Positions 1 through 7,333 are shown, numbered from the stretch's first letter. The stretch is 11,890 nucleotides of DNA from JADFNO01 sp965369945 (GCA_965369945.1 CBDUST010000122.1:1-11890), one strand, 5' to 3'. A program made the numbers and translations. Notes: generated by a model not told the origin, from the letters alone.

Positions 1-2
1 AC

Positions 3-215
3 CAGACACGCAGACGCGCGATGGGACTCAAGGCCGTGACCCACAACATCCTGATCCTTCGTCCCATCAAGCTTTTCTACAAGGCATTCCTGACACTCTT
101 TCTGACCCGCGAGGCCGACCGTTCAAGGACCACAATAAATCATCCTGACACCTTTGCTTCCCAGGTCTGTGGAAATCTCTTCGACGGCCAAGACTTGCGA
201 TCGCCCTCATTCTGA
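3..215 (+). other. Open left-edge frame, possible 3' end of an upstream gene
   Basis: A frame runs in from the left edge without a stop and ends at TGA 213-215. It contains an ATG at 21 with no ribosome binding site in front. The readable part has a basic/hydrophobic stretch (KAVTHNILIL … FYKAFLTLFLTR) that faintly recalls the tail of a transposase, but I cannot match it to a family. A second frame is also open from position 2 to a TGA at 146-148, and the minus strand is open leftward from an ATG at 49 preceded by AAGGA. The coding frame here is therefore undecided. The end of this frame overlaps the hydrophobic segment that precedes the next gene, so at most one of the two readings of 150-215 is real. 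This may be the eroded end of a gene or simply non-coding. Confidence 0.15.
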
Positions 216-217
216 TC

Positions 218-475
218 GTGCCAGTAATCAGCACTATTGTGTCATTGCGTTACGCCAAGCCGTCCGAGAGGCAGTTGACGAGCATGATCCAAAGTGATCG
301 TCTAGTTGGGATGACGCCTTCCCGCGTGAATTGGGCGCTTGGATCGTCAATTCCCGATAGCGTGTCCGACGGTACGATTACGGTGGAAATGCCCCATGTA
401 GGACCTTATGGAGCTACGGTTTATATGACAATGAACGACGACGTTGTCGTTCGGGCTTATCTTGTTCAAGAGTAA
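218..475 (+). CDS. Small membrane-anchored hypothetical protein
   Basis: The product is an 85-residue hypothetical protein if translation starts at GTG 218, ending at TAA 473-475. The middle (DRLVGMTPSRVNWALG) resembles the 'L-GM-…V…LG' segment of small planctomycete and SmpA/BamE-like lipoproteins, where a short helix precedes a beta-sheet. The C-terminal half is strand-rich, with alternating hydrophobics (TVYMTMNDDVVVRAYLVQE). The same frame stays open upstream back to a TGA at 146-148. From codon 167 (CTG) it would encode a basic then hydrophobic signal anchor (WKSLRRPRLAIALILIVP). That looks like the genuine N-terminus, yet this frame has no ATG, GTG or TTG before 218. Either a CTG start is used, or the 5' end is damaged and GTG 218 yields a protein lacking part of its anchor. 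The gene converges on the antiporter with a 46-nt gap. Function unknown. Confidence 0.5.
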   Translation: MPVISTIVSLRYAKPSERQLTSMIQSDRLVGMTPSRVNWALGSSIPDSVSDGTITVEMPHVGPYGATVYMTMNDDVVVRAYLVQE

Positions 476-521
476 AGTGTTCCCGCTGCAAGCTACTGAT
501 AGATGCAAGGCGACGCTCAGC

Positions 522-2210
522 CTACTCTGCCGATGGCGCGAGGTGCGCGGCAAGCTCCTTCGCCAGTTGCAAACCGACCTGCTGTTCCTCATCGATGACG
601 ACATGAGCGCCGGCGAGCTTCAATTCATAATGGAATATGTGATAGCGAGCTCGTGCGATAATATGAGCTTGTGGACCCATCATACGAATCTGCTCGACGA
701 TGCTGCGTACAGCGGTCGGGTCGGGCACGGTGATGATCACCGCGTTGGCTGTAGCGATGCTGACTTGCTCGAGTGTTTCCGGTTTGCGGGCGTCAGCGAC
801 AAGGGCATTGAACCCCAACTGCCGGGCTGTGCTGATTGCGCGCGGATTGAGATCCACGACTCGCACCAGTAGGTTCTGACCCGTCAGGGTTTCGCCGACC
901 GCTATGCCGGCCGGGCCGAACCCGATGATGACAATGTGATCGGATGGGACCAACGTCGGGTGTGGCGTTGCTTCGGAGACCCCGCTTGCCAGGCCGAATC
1001 GTTCCAGCAACCTGACGATCCGCTGTGAGAGTGGCCAAGCATTGGCTACCAGATACGGCGTGAGGAACAGTGTCACGATTGTTGCCGAGACAATGAGATT
1101 GAACAGATCGTCCGTGATCACACCGACAAGGTTGCCGTCCGTGCCCAGGTGGATGTGTGCAGCCGCGGCCAAGACGAACGAGAACTCTCCGATCTGCGCC
1201 AGGCATAGACCCGTGCCGATTGCGATCACATGCGTCTGACGCAGAAGTCTCAACACAAACCAGACGATGACCACCTTGCCTAAGACAATTGCCGCGACGA
1301 GCGCGACGACGGCCGGCAGGTGTTGAACCATCCAGGTCGGATCACTCAACATTCCGATCGAGCTGAAAAAGAGCGTCAACAAGACCGTGCGTAACGAGGA
1401 AATGTCAACTCGTATCTGGGTCGCAAACGGCGACTCGCCTAAGAGCATTCCTGCGACGAAGGCGCCGAAGGCCGGCGAGAGGTTCAACTGGTGCGCTGCC
1501 CACGCCGACCCAAGACCGACGACAATGGCTAGCAACACCGGCAATTCGCGGTTGTGCTGCATCATTCGCGATCCCAGCACCGGCGGCACGACGTAGTTCG
1601 ACAGCACGTAGAACCCACCAAACAGCATCACTGCCAGGAGAGCCATCACGCCGATGCTCCCGGCCATTTGTCCGGCACTTCCCTCGCCGCTTAGAACACT
1701 GACCAAAACCACCAGCGGAACGACCGCGAGGTCTTGGAGCAAGAGGATTCCTAGCGCGTGCCGACCGTGAACGCTCTCCATCTCCGCTCGGGCCACAAGA
1801 ACACGCAACACACCGGCCGTGCTGCTGAGCGCGATGACTGCTCCAATAACAATCGCCGGGCGCAACTCCAAACCCATCACTATCGCAGCGCCCGTTGCCA
1901 CGCCCAGCGTGATGATCACTTGCAGCGATCCGCCCTTGAGCGCCGTTATCCCGAGTCGCCGAAGTCGTCCCCAGGAGAATTCCAGCCCGATAGTGAATAG
2001 CAGCAAGGCCACGCCAAGCTCGGCGAGCGCTTCCACCTCCTTTTCGTTGGAGATCCAGTTCAGGGCGTTTGGGCCCAGCAGGGTGCCCGCCAACAGATAG
2101 CCGAGGATCGCGCTCTGCTTGAACCGCTCACAGACCGCGCCAAGCACCAAGGCGGCCAGCAATAGGATTATCACATCAACTAATGAAGCCCAAAGGTCCA
2201 TGTTAGACAT
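522..2210 (-). CDS. KefB/CPA2-family cation:proton antiporter with RCK-N domain
   Basis: Integral inner-membrane monovalent cation/proton antiporter of the CPA2 (KefB/KefC, Na+/H+ exchanger) family, about 562 residues. It opens with roughly a dozen membrane segments over the first ~390 residues and carries family landmarks: ERF-QSAILGYLLAG near the N-terminus, LLLQDLAVVPLV at ~156-167, LSPAFGAFVAGMLLGES at ~245-260 and AQIGEFSFVLA at ~338-348. After a short linker comes a Rossmann RCK/TrkA-N domain (~424-540) with the dinucleotide loop GFGPAG and an acidic residue at the end of the second strand (VVDLNPR), fitting NAD(H) gating. There is no TrkA-C domain. The frame extends back to an ATG at 2339, but those 43 extra residues are Arg/Ser/Pro-rich and unlike the family. 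I prefer ATG 2210 (MSNMDLW) or ATG 2201. None has a convincing Shine-Dalgarno. Whether K+ or Na+ is moved cannot be read from sequence. It is divergent from the lipoprotein operon. Confidence 0.92.
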   Translation of the reverse strand: MSNMDLWASLVDVIILLLAALVLGAVCERFKQSAILGYLLAGTLLGPNALNWISNEKEVEALAELGVALLLFTIGLEFSWGRLRRLGITALKGGSLQVIITLGVATGAAIVMGLELRPAIVIGAVIALSSTAGVLRVLVARAEMESVHGRHALGILLLQDLAVVPLVVLVSVLSGEGSAGQMAGSIGVMALLAVMLFGGFYVLSNYVVPPVLGSRMMQHNRELPVLLAIVVGLGSAWAAHQLNLSPAFGAFVAGMLLGESPFATQIRVDISSLRTVLLTLFFSSIGMLSDPTWMVQHLPAVVALVAAIVLGKVVIVWFVLRLLRQTHVIAIGTGLCLAQIGEFSFVLAAAAHIHLGTDGNLVGVITDDLFNLIVSATIVTLFLTPYLVANAWPLSQRIVRLLERFGLASGVSEATPHPTLVPSDHIVIIGFGPAGIAVGETLTGQNLLVRVVDLNPRAISTARQLGFNALVADARKPETLEQVSIATANAVIITVPDPTAVRSIVEQIRMMGPQAHIIARARYHIFHYELKLAGAHVVIDEEQQVGLQLAKELAAHLAPSAE

Positions 2211-2400
2211 TTCGGCTTGAGGTGGGCGATGACTGGAACGGCGGACGCTGGTTGTACTGATCGTCCTCGCTTGGCCCTTAGCTGGCCGCCCTGAAGGCTC
2301 GGCTGGGCTCCGTCGAGAAAAACAATAATCGAGCGTCATCCATCTCAGTTGTCGCTCCGTCTCCTATTGTGAACGACCACCGATCCAAAGGAGCGGCCCA

Positions 2401-3432
2401 ATGAAACTCAGACTCCCAATCCTCTGTCTGCTTGCCATCGTGGTTGCAATGTCCTTCCTGGGCTGTGTCGAACGCAAAGAGCGAATCACCATACGCCCCG
2501 AAGGAACGGTGCTATTAGAAGCGACCTTCTCGACGGATTCGTTCAATGAACTGTATGGCGAGAACGGTGACGCCGTGCCTTCGCTGGCTGGCGGTTGGCT
2601 CGTGGAGGAATCCGTTGTAGTCAAGGATGACGGCGAGAATCAGTATCAACTTCACGCCGAAGCGATCATCCCGCCGGAGATCGGTCTGCCCAGCAACTTC
2701 GCTTCCCTCGGTGACGCCACGCCTGATGTCTATCTGCAATTCCCTACGACGTTGACCATTGAGGATCGGGACGATGGCACGTACTACCACTTCCGGCGCG
2801 TCTACCAACGTCGAGCTTGGGCTGATCTGGCCACACGCCGGCGACTGCTGCTCGATGAACCGCTGAAGGAAATGGAGGGGCGCGATCTTCAGGACATGTC
2901 GCCACAGGAGCAGACCAAGCTGCTTCGCGCGTTTGTCGACTTTGAAGCGGCCAAGATCATGACCTTCGCCCGCAGCGCCTATTTGGAGACAACGCCCGAT
3001 GCGCCGCAGGATGATTGGTTGTATGTCCACGAAGATCTGATGCGGTTCAAGAACGAAGTTGACTATGGCCGCCTGCTGAACCTCCTGACGATCCCGGAAC
3101 AGGAAGAGCGAGATGAGGCGCTCCAGGAAGAAGCTGAGCGCTGGGAACAATCCGCTGCTGATCGTCTCCAACAGGCAATTCGCACCTACGGCCGGTACGG
3201 CGGGTCGCAACTCAAGTCATTTCTTCAGCGATACGAATGGCACAAACGCTATCATCAGATCAGTGAAGATTTGGGCGACGATGCGTTTGAGATCACAGTC
3301 CAAATGCCGGGCGAGATTGTTGCGAGCAATGCGGATTCGACTAGCCCGAAGCAGGCAACTTGGAAGTTTGACGGGACGCAAATTCGGGATCGCGATGTTG
3401 AGCTGATGGTGACTTCTCGACTTGTTGAGTGA
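2401..3432 (+). CDS. Hypothetical lipoprotein, first gene of an ECF sigma operon
   Basis: A 343-residue predicted lipoprotein. Residues 1-22 form a lipoprotein signal (basic MKLR, hydrophobic LLAIVVAMSF, then LGC), with Cys22 as the likely lipidated residue. The mature part has an N-terminal strand-rich region (IRPEGTVLLEATFSTDSF) and further strands around residues 80-135. A long charged, probably helical middle follows (~140-280, rich in Glu, Arg and Gln), then a final strand-rich stretch (EITVQMPGEIVASNA). I do not recognise a named family. A clear AAAGGAG at 2387-2393 lies 7 nt before the ATG and fixes the start. The stop TGA overlaps the GTG of the sigma factor gene (GTGA, 3429-3432), so the two are probably translationally coupled. 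That context suggests a role in the same regulatory unit, for example as envelope sensor or target, but this is inference. Confidence 0.85.
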   Translation: MKLRLPILCLLAIVVAMSFLGCVERKERITIRPEGTVLLEATFSTDSFNELYGENGDAVPSLAGGWLVEESVVVKDDGENQYQLHAEAIIPPEIGLPSNFASLGDATPDVYLQFPTTLTIEDRDDGTYYHFRRVYQRRAWADLATRRRLLLDEPLKEMEGRDLQDMSPQEQTKLLRAFVDFEAAKIMTFARSAYLETTPDAPQDDWLYVHEDLMRFKNEVDYGRLLNLLTIPEQEERDEALQEEAERWEQSAADRLQQAIRTYGRYGGSQLKSFLQRYEWHKRYHQISEDLGDDAFEITVQMPGEIVASNADSTSPKQATWKFDGTQIRDRDVELMVTSRLVE

Positions 3433-3956
3433 GTGAACTGTTGACGTCGATCAAGCAATCATCCAAACGCGACGCAGCGTTTGAGGCCTATCGCAACGAG
3501 GTCTACAGCTGGGCCTATCGCCTGCTCGGACGTCACCATGATGCACTGGATGTGGCGCAGGACGTGTTCTTGAAGTGGGTCGATCAATGTCGCGATTCGC
3601 CGCCGCGCAGTCCGCGAGCGTGGTTAAGACGGGTGACAATTCGCCGCGCTATTGACGTACAACGATCAGCTGCGAGCCGTCGGGTACGCGAGAAGAGTGC
3701 ACGATCGTCAAACGTTTACTTTGAGACGGCCACGGCTTTGCGCGATGAACTGCGAGATGTGATTCGTGAATCGGTAGGGGCGCTCAGTGAAATGCAACGG
3801 AATGTGCTTGTGGCCAAGGTATTTGATGGTCTGACCTTTGCAAGAATTGCAGCCGAACTGGAGATCGCGGTGCCTACCGTGAAAACGCACTATCTGCGAG
3901 CCATTGTCACGCTTCGCGATCGATTGGGTGAGCAGTGGGGACCGGAACAAGGATAA
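3429..3956 (+). CDS. ECF-type RNA polymerase sigma factor
   Basis: A 175-residue sigma-70-family factor with the two-domain ECF layout. Region 2 (~16-82) contains the core-binding and -10 recognition helices (DALDVAQDVFLKWVDQ, then SPRAWLRRVTIRRAIDVQR). Region 4 (~110-168) contains the -35 recognition helix-turn-helix (LSEMQRNVLVAKVFDGLT, then IAAELEIAVPTVKTHYLRA). Regions 1 and 3 are absent, as expected for ECF factors. It starts at a GTG that overlaps the lipoprotein stop by four bases, so translation is likely coupled to the upstream gene. A membrane protein follows 4 nt after the stop codon, in the usual place for an anti-sigma factor. The DNA sites it reads are unknown. An autoregulated promoter upstream of 2401 would be usual, but I could not define one by eye. 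Confidence 0.92.
   Translation: MSELLTSIKQSSKRDAAFEAYRNEVYSWAYRLLGRHHDALDVAQDVFLKWVDQCRDSPPRSPRAWLRRVTIRRAIDVQRSAASRRVREKSARSSNVYFETATALRDELRDVIRESVGALSEMQRNVLVAKVFDGLTFARIAAELEIAVPTVKTHYLRAIVTLRDRLGEQWGPEQG
3949..3954 (+). promoter_or_regulatory. Ribosome binding site that sets the anti-sigma start
   Basis: AAGGAT lies 6 nt before ATG 3961. The same frame opens earlier at ATG 3904, inside the sigma gene, but no such signal precedes that codon and the extra 19 residues look like an out-of-frame read of the sigma factor C-terminus. This supports 3961 as the start. Confidence 0.65.
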
Positions 3957-3960
3957 ATCA

Positions 3961-4407
3961 ATGAATCGTGATGAACTCAAAGCAATGTTAGCAGACTATC
4001 TCGGCGACGAACTGGATGTCGAGCGCAAAAACGAATTTGAAGCGGCGCTAGCCGATGATCCTGAGTTCAACGCTGAAGTAAAAGGATTGCAGGACACACT
4101 CCAAACGCTGCGCACATTGGATGAGCCGAGGTCGATGCCCACAGTCGCGCCGAGGGCCGATCGTCTCTTGAAAGTCCCCGGCTTGTGGCGTTACGCGGCT
4201 GTCGTCGCATTCGCGTTCGTCGGAGGCTACTTCGCCCGAGGCCCGGCTATTCAGATCGCGACAACGACTCCGGAGATAGCGAAACAGCAACCCGCCAGCG
4301 ATCCATCGGATGAATGGCGCCTTCGCCTGGCTAAGCGATACGTCGAGCATCCCAGTGATTCGAGTCTCGCCCGATCGTTGGTTGCGCTGGCCCGGTCGGC
4401 GGACTAG
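3961..4407 (+). CDS. Single-pass membrane protein, probable anti-sigma factor
   Basis: A 148-residue protein with an N-terminal cytosolic helical region (residues 1-~55, NRDELKAMLADYLGDELD … DPEFNAEVKGL), one membrane helix (~76-93, WRYAAVVAFAFVGGYFARG) and a short ~55-residue periplasmic tail. The opening 'L-DYL-GEL' plus 'FE-AL-DDP' pattern is what anti-sigma domains of membrane anti-sigma factors look like. However, the His/Cys zinc-binding triad (HxxxCxxC) of the ZAS class is missing, because the protein contains no cysteine. Position directly after an ECF sigma gene (4 nt after its stop codon, with its own AAGGAT site) is the strongest argument for the role. It would hold the sigma factor at the membrane until an envelope signal arrives. 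The short tail leaves little room for a sensing domain, so the lipoprotein encoded first in the operon could supply that part. Confidence 0.75.
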   Translation: MNRDELKAMLADYLGDELDVERKNEFEAALADDPEFNAEVKGLQDTLQTLRTLDEPRSMPTVAPRADRLLKVPGLWRYAAVVAFAFVGGYFARGPAIQIATTTPEIAKQQPASDPSDEWRLRLAKRYVEHPSDSSLARSLVALARSAD

Positions 4408-4472
4408 GGCAGTTCCGATGGACTTGTAGTGTCAGGGCATGGCAGAAGAGGGACTAGGTGCCTGCCTCAAGA

Positions 4473-4548
4473 CCGGTGGCACGGGCATCCTGTTTGTGCA
4501 GATATCACGCCATGATAAGTCGCACGGGCAGGATGCCCGTGCCACCGG
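4473..4548. repeat. Perfect 20-bp inverted repeat around a 36-nt spacer
   Basis: Positions 4473-4492 and 4529-4548 are exact reverse complements (arm begins CCGGTGGCACGGG…). The right arm also belongs to a tighter hairpin of its own: 4522-4530 and 4534-4542 pair over nine bases with a GGA loop (GCACGGGCA / TGCCCGTGC). The element sits 65 nt after the anti-sigma stop codon and ahead of the convergent minus-strand gene. It could serve as a bidirectional, non-canonical terminator for both, although no T-run follows. The 'GTGGCACGGGCATCCTGCCCGTGCCAC' type of sequence resembles a dispersed repeat I associate with planctomycete genomes. That association is from memory and not checked. Confidence 0.75.
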
Positions 4549-4656
4549 AGTCGCACCGTCGCACTGATCGACCCGCTGGGACTGGCAACTTCATCGTGGC
4601 GTTAGATGACCAGCGCACGTAGCCACTACGTCTTCAGTGAAGCTGCTCTAGAAGCT

Positions 4657-5493
4657 TCAGCCGTCTGTGCGATCATGTCCACATTCAGGGCAAATAGAGC
4701 TCTCGGAACCGCGCAGATCGTACTTACAGTCAACGCAGAGATTGGCCCGCCGAAGATCCGCACGCCGCTCACGCATGATCCAAGTTCCTAGGCCGGTTGC
4801 AAAGCAACCGATCAATCCGAACAGAAATCCCATGACGCCGATTCCTGCAAGATTCTCATAAATGCCATTACAACCATGACAAAACGGCGAGTTTCCTATG
4901 ATCCCTACCGTCGTTACCCAGGCGCTGAGCCATGTTAGGATGATGCTGAAGCGAATTTTCCAAGGGGTGACAACGCGGAGGAACAGACGCATCAGGGCGG
5001 TGGTCAACAGCACTCCGACGAAGATAGCGCCAAGTGCGTCTGGATAACCGGCCTTGTGGTAGTACCCGTAATTCACCCCGTAGCGCAGATCAATGTCATC
5101 GCCTTTCCCTTGATCATCGATACCGTTCAGTCCCACCCAACGCAGAATAGGCATCATCTCGCCACTCGGATCGGTATTCGATCCTTCAGGAAGAATGTAG
5201 ATATACGGGACGCCGTTCCGATCGATAGGGAGCGATCCATCACGTGTTGTTTTGTTAAATCCAGGCAGCAGGATCCCGGCGCTGAGGAGTTTCTCAAACC
5301 ATGTGCTCTGGCTATCCGTGCAGGGATAGTGTCCATAGTCTGACCGGTACATGTTGGCAGCTCTTTGGAAATCGCGCAAGTCTGCCTGAGCACGGCCGAA
5401 AATTGTCGAACTTGCGAGCAATTGGCTTTGGAAGCCCGCCATTGCAAGAAGGGTTCCGAGGATAATGGTTGCGCATCGGGAGTGTGCCGCCAT
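4657..5493 (-). CDS. Pseudopilin-like membrane protein with C-terminal zinc ribbon
   Basis: A 278-residue membrane protein with three parts. Residues ~7-28 are a signal peptide or anchor. Residues ~31-145 resemble the periplasmic part of a type II secretion major pseudopilin (GspG): an 'FGRAQADLRDFQRAANMYRSDYGHYP' helix, then 'GVPYIYILPEG', then 'GLNGIDDQGKGDDID', matching the GspG calcium-loop style 'GADG-…GEGEDADI'. Three membrane segments follow (~153-174, 183-200, 214-239). The last ~25 residues form a four-cysteine zinc ribbon (Cys253, 256, 268, 271; CVDCKYDLRG…CPECG), a tail common on planctomycete membrane proteins. The type III leader peptide (G/FTLxE) of a true pseudopilin is absent, so it is unlikely to be assembled into a pseudopilus. 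The start is supported by AGAGG 9 nt upstream on the minus strand. Function unknown. Confidence 0.8.
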   Translation of the reverse strand: MAAHSRCATIILGTLLAMAGFQSQLLASSTIFGRAQADLRDFQRAANMYRSDYGHYPCTDSQSTWFEKLLSAGILLPGFNKTTRDGSLPIDRNGVPYIYILPEGSNTDPSGEMMPILRWVGLNGIDDQGKGDDIDLRYGVNYGYYHKAGYPDALGAIFVGVLLTTALMRLFLRVVTPWKIRFSIILTWLSAWVTTVGIIGNSPFCHGCNGIYENLAGIGVMGFLFGLIGCFATGLGTWIMRERRADLRRANLCVDCKYDLRGSESSICPECGHDRTDG

Positions 5494-5566
5494 AGGTCGA
5501 AGCCTCTTGCCTCAAACTCTATACGGAGAGCTACTTGCAGTGTTCCGAATAGGAACGAAGTCGGCA

Positions 5567-6115
5567 CTAGTGTATTTCCATCTGCTCCGCAGCCCTGCGC
5601 TTCTTCCTCCGCCGTTTGCGCACACTCGGCTCGATCCATAACCACAAACCGCTGAACACCATGAAAAATAGCGCAAAGCTGACCACGGGCATCACCCATT
5701 CGTGCACCCAGTCGGCCCAGAACGATCCGTCATGAATCTGCTCAAATAGATCCGACCGCCGAACCTTGCGCGTGCTTAGCACTTCGCCCGTGACCGCATC
5801 CACTTGAATTTCCGACCAATTGTGTTCCGAGCGTACTTTGAACACACGATCATCGGGACGAAAGTCCACGCGGTCGATGTCCTCAATCGATTGGAAGTCC
5901 GGATGTTCTTGGGCAAAAACCGATTCGAATAGCTGTTGGTTATCAATGAACTCGTTGACACCACCGACCGCTCCGATCATCGTCGGCGGTTGAATCCAAT
6001 CCACCTTCTTCTTGATTAACAGCAAAAACCCGGTGGTCGCCGTACAGGCGAAGAATGCAGCGGCGATGATGCCGGTCCATCGGTGTAAGTTCCAAAATAG
6101 CTTGAACGAGCTCAT
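5567..6115 (-). CDS. PepSY-associated transmembrane protein
   Basis: A 182-residue inner-membrane protein. It has a first membrane helix (~11-34) opening with FWNLHRWTGI, an extracytoplasmic PepSY domain (~55-118: FRPDDRVFKVR … IQVDAVTGEVLST), a 'LFEQIHDGSFWADWVHEW' segment and a second helix (~141-161), then a strongly basic cytoplasmic tail (RKRRRKKRR, ~167-175). LHRW before helix 1 and (L/I)HDG before helix 2 are hallmarks of PepSY_TM proteins, whose paired histidines suggest haem or metal binding in relatives used for iron acquisition or electron transfer. This is the minimal two-helix form, about half the size of the four-helix members. GAGGA at 6120-6124 lies 4 nt before the start. It follows anmK on the same strand after 48 nt and could share its transcript. 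The specific substrate is unknown. Confidence 0.85.
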   Translation of the reverse strand: MSSFKLFWNLHRWTGIIAAAFFACTATTGFLLLIKKKVDWIQPPTMIGAVGGVNEFIDNQQLFESVFAQEHPDFQSIEDIDRVDFRPDDRVFKVRSEHNWSEIQVDAVTGEVLSTRKVRRSDLFEQIHDGSFWADWVHEWVMPVVSFALFFMVFSGLWLWIEPSVRKRRRKKRRAAEQMEIH

Positions 6116-6163
6116 GGATTCCTCGTGTGGGTCGTTGTGATATCGGTGTTCGGCCGGGCGATA

Positions 6164-7333
6164 CTAGCGGTTTTGTCCACTCGTTCCCACCACCGGCGCA
6201 GCGGTTCCCGGCGGCGTACACCATCGCCCCGCCAGTGGAGCGGGGATCGAGCAGCCGGTTATCTGAGGCAGCGTGATGGGAATGCCATCGGCACACAGCA
6301 CGCCCAACACCGCCATCGCTAGCGCTTCCCTCGCAGTTGGGGGGATGCCCAAGTCGTCGCTCATGTTTACTGGAGCGTTACACATGAAACTGATTCGCGC
6401 TACGAGCGTTCGATTCATCACACCGCCACCGGCCAAGACAACCTCATCGGGGTTGAATGTATTCACACGACCGGCAATCGTCCCGGCCATCGCCTCAACA
6501 ACTGTGGCGAGCAGATCGTTCGGCGAGAGCGAGGCAGATTGCGTTTCGATCCAATCTGAAAGCTCATCGCCCGTTCCAAGTGAACGGCCATCGGCCGATT
6601 GGTCGGCGAGAAGTCCTTGCAATTGCGAGGAAAGTTCAGCGTTCGGTTTCCCGGCACTCGCGCCGCACCCATCCTTGTCAAACGGCTGATCAAGCACCTT
6701 GCGCGCGACACCATCCAACACGTGATTGCACGCGCAAACGTCGAATCCTTCTATATGTTCCAGTGGATCGATACTCGCAGCGGTTGGAAGAACGGTGATG
6801 TTGCAGAATCCCCCAAGGTTTACGATGACTCGGCGATGTTCGGCATGCCGATACAAGATCCAATCCGCGAGCGGCGTGATCGGAGCGCCCTGCCCACCCG
6901 CCGCCAAATCCGCCTGACGTAATTCGCAAATCACCGGGCATCCAAATCGCTTGGCGATCGGCGCGGGATCAATCAACTGCCACGACACCGGCGGCTGATG
7001 CACGATGGTCTGCCCATGGACTGTGATCAAATCGATTATCTCGCCAGGCTCGATCAATTCATCGATTGCCTTCGCGTGCAATTCGCCCAAACCCAGGGCC
7101 AATCTCGAAAACTCCTCGGCCGACATCGGTTCTTGCTCAGCCGCCCGCCGAAGATCAGCCGACAACGATCCCAATCCGACGCTAACATGCCGGTTAAGGT
7201 GGACTTCCACACCGAGCCCGCAGCCGTCGATCTGGACACGGGCAACGTCGATTCCGTCCATGCTGGTGCCGGTCATTGCTCCGACGACTAGCCGCTGTCG
7301 TGTTCCAGTGGATGACATGTCAAGATCGTCCAT
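6164..7333 (-). CDS. anmK: Anhydro-N-acetylmuramic acid kinase
   Basis: A cytosolic kinase that uses ATP and water to open and phosphorylate 1,6-anhydro-MurNAc to MurNAc-6-phosphate during peptidoglycan recycling. The 389-residue length is normal for the family. Matches along the protein are the N-terminal phosphate loop GAMTGTSMDGID (residues 18-29), VHGQTIVHQP (~105-114), RQADLAAGGQGAPITPLADW (~139-158), VNLGGFCNIT (~171-180) and the C-terminal VVLAGGGVMN. The usual catalytic loop D-T-G-P-G-N reads DVCACN here (198-203). The aspartate thought to act as general base is kept, but the glycines and proline are replaced. Two starts are possible: ATG 7333, used here, and ATG 7318 (MSSTGTRQ), which fits the usual short N-terminus. 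Neither has a strong ribosome binding site. No murQ or other recycling gene is next to it. It is divergent from the UDP-glucuronate decarboxylase gene. Confidence 0.93.
   Translation of the reverse strand: MDDLDMSSTGTRQRLVVGAMTGTSMDGIDVARVQIDGCGLGVEVHLNRHVSVGLGSLSADLRRAAEQEPMSAEEFSRLALGLGELHAKAIDELIEPGEIIDLITVHGQTIVHQPPVSWQLIDPAPIAKRFGCPVICELRQADLAAGGQGAPITPLADWILYRHAEHRRVIVNLGGFCNITVLPTAASIDPLEHIEGFDVCACNHVLDGVARKVLDQPFDKDGCGASAGKPNAELSSQLQGLLADQSADGRSLGTGDELSDWIETQSASLSPNDLLATVVEAMAGTIAGRVNTFNPDEVVLAGGGVMNRTLVARISFMCNAPVNMSDDLGIPPTAREALAMAVLGVLCADGIPITLPQITGCSIPAPLAGRWCTPPGTAAPVVGTSGQNR

Noticed and set aside
444..872. Plus-strand frame of 142 codons opposite the antiporter
   Set aside because: It lies almost wholly antisense to the well-supported RCK domain; its composition is that of an opposite-strand shadow.
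2211..2339. N-terminal extension of the antiporter frame to ATG 2339
   Set aside because: The 43 residues are Arg/Ser/Pro-rich, unlike any CPA2 N-terminus, have no ribosome binding site, and the family normally starts a few residues before the first membrane helix.
2515..3210. Minus-strand frame of 231 codons opposite the lipoprotein gene
   Set aside because: The plus strand has a lipoprotein signal, a ribosome binding site and a coupled downstream gene; the minus frame has no recognisable domain.
3904..3960. Earlier ATG for the anti-sigma gene, inside the sigma gene
   Set aside because: ATG 3961 has an AAGGAT site 6 nt upstream, and the extra residues look like a shifted-frame read of the sigma factor end.
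4638..4659. 7-bp hairpin (TGAAGCT / AGCTTCA) at the end of the pseudopilin-like gene as a terminator
   Set aside because: One arm overlaps the stop codon, the stem is short and AT-balanced, and no T-run follows on the minus strand.
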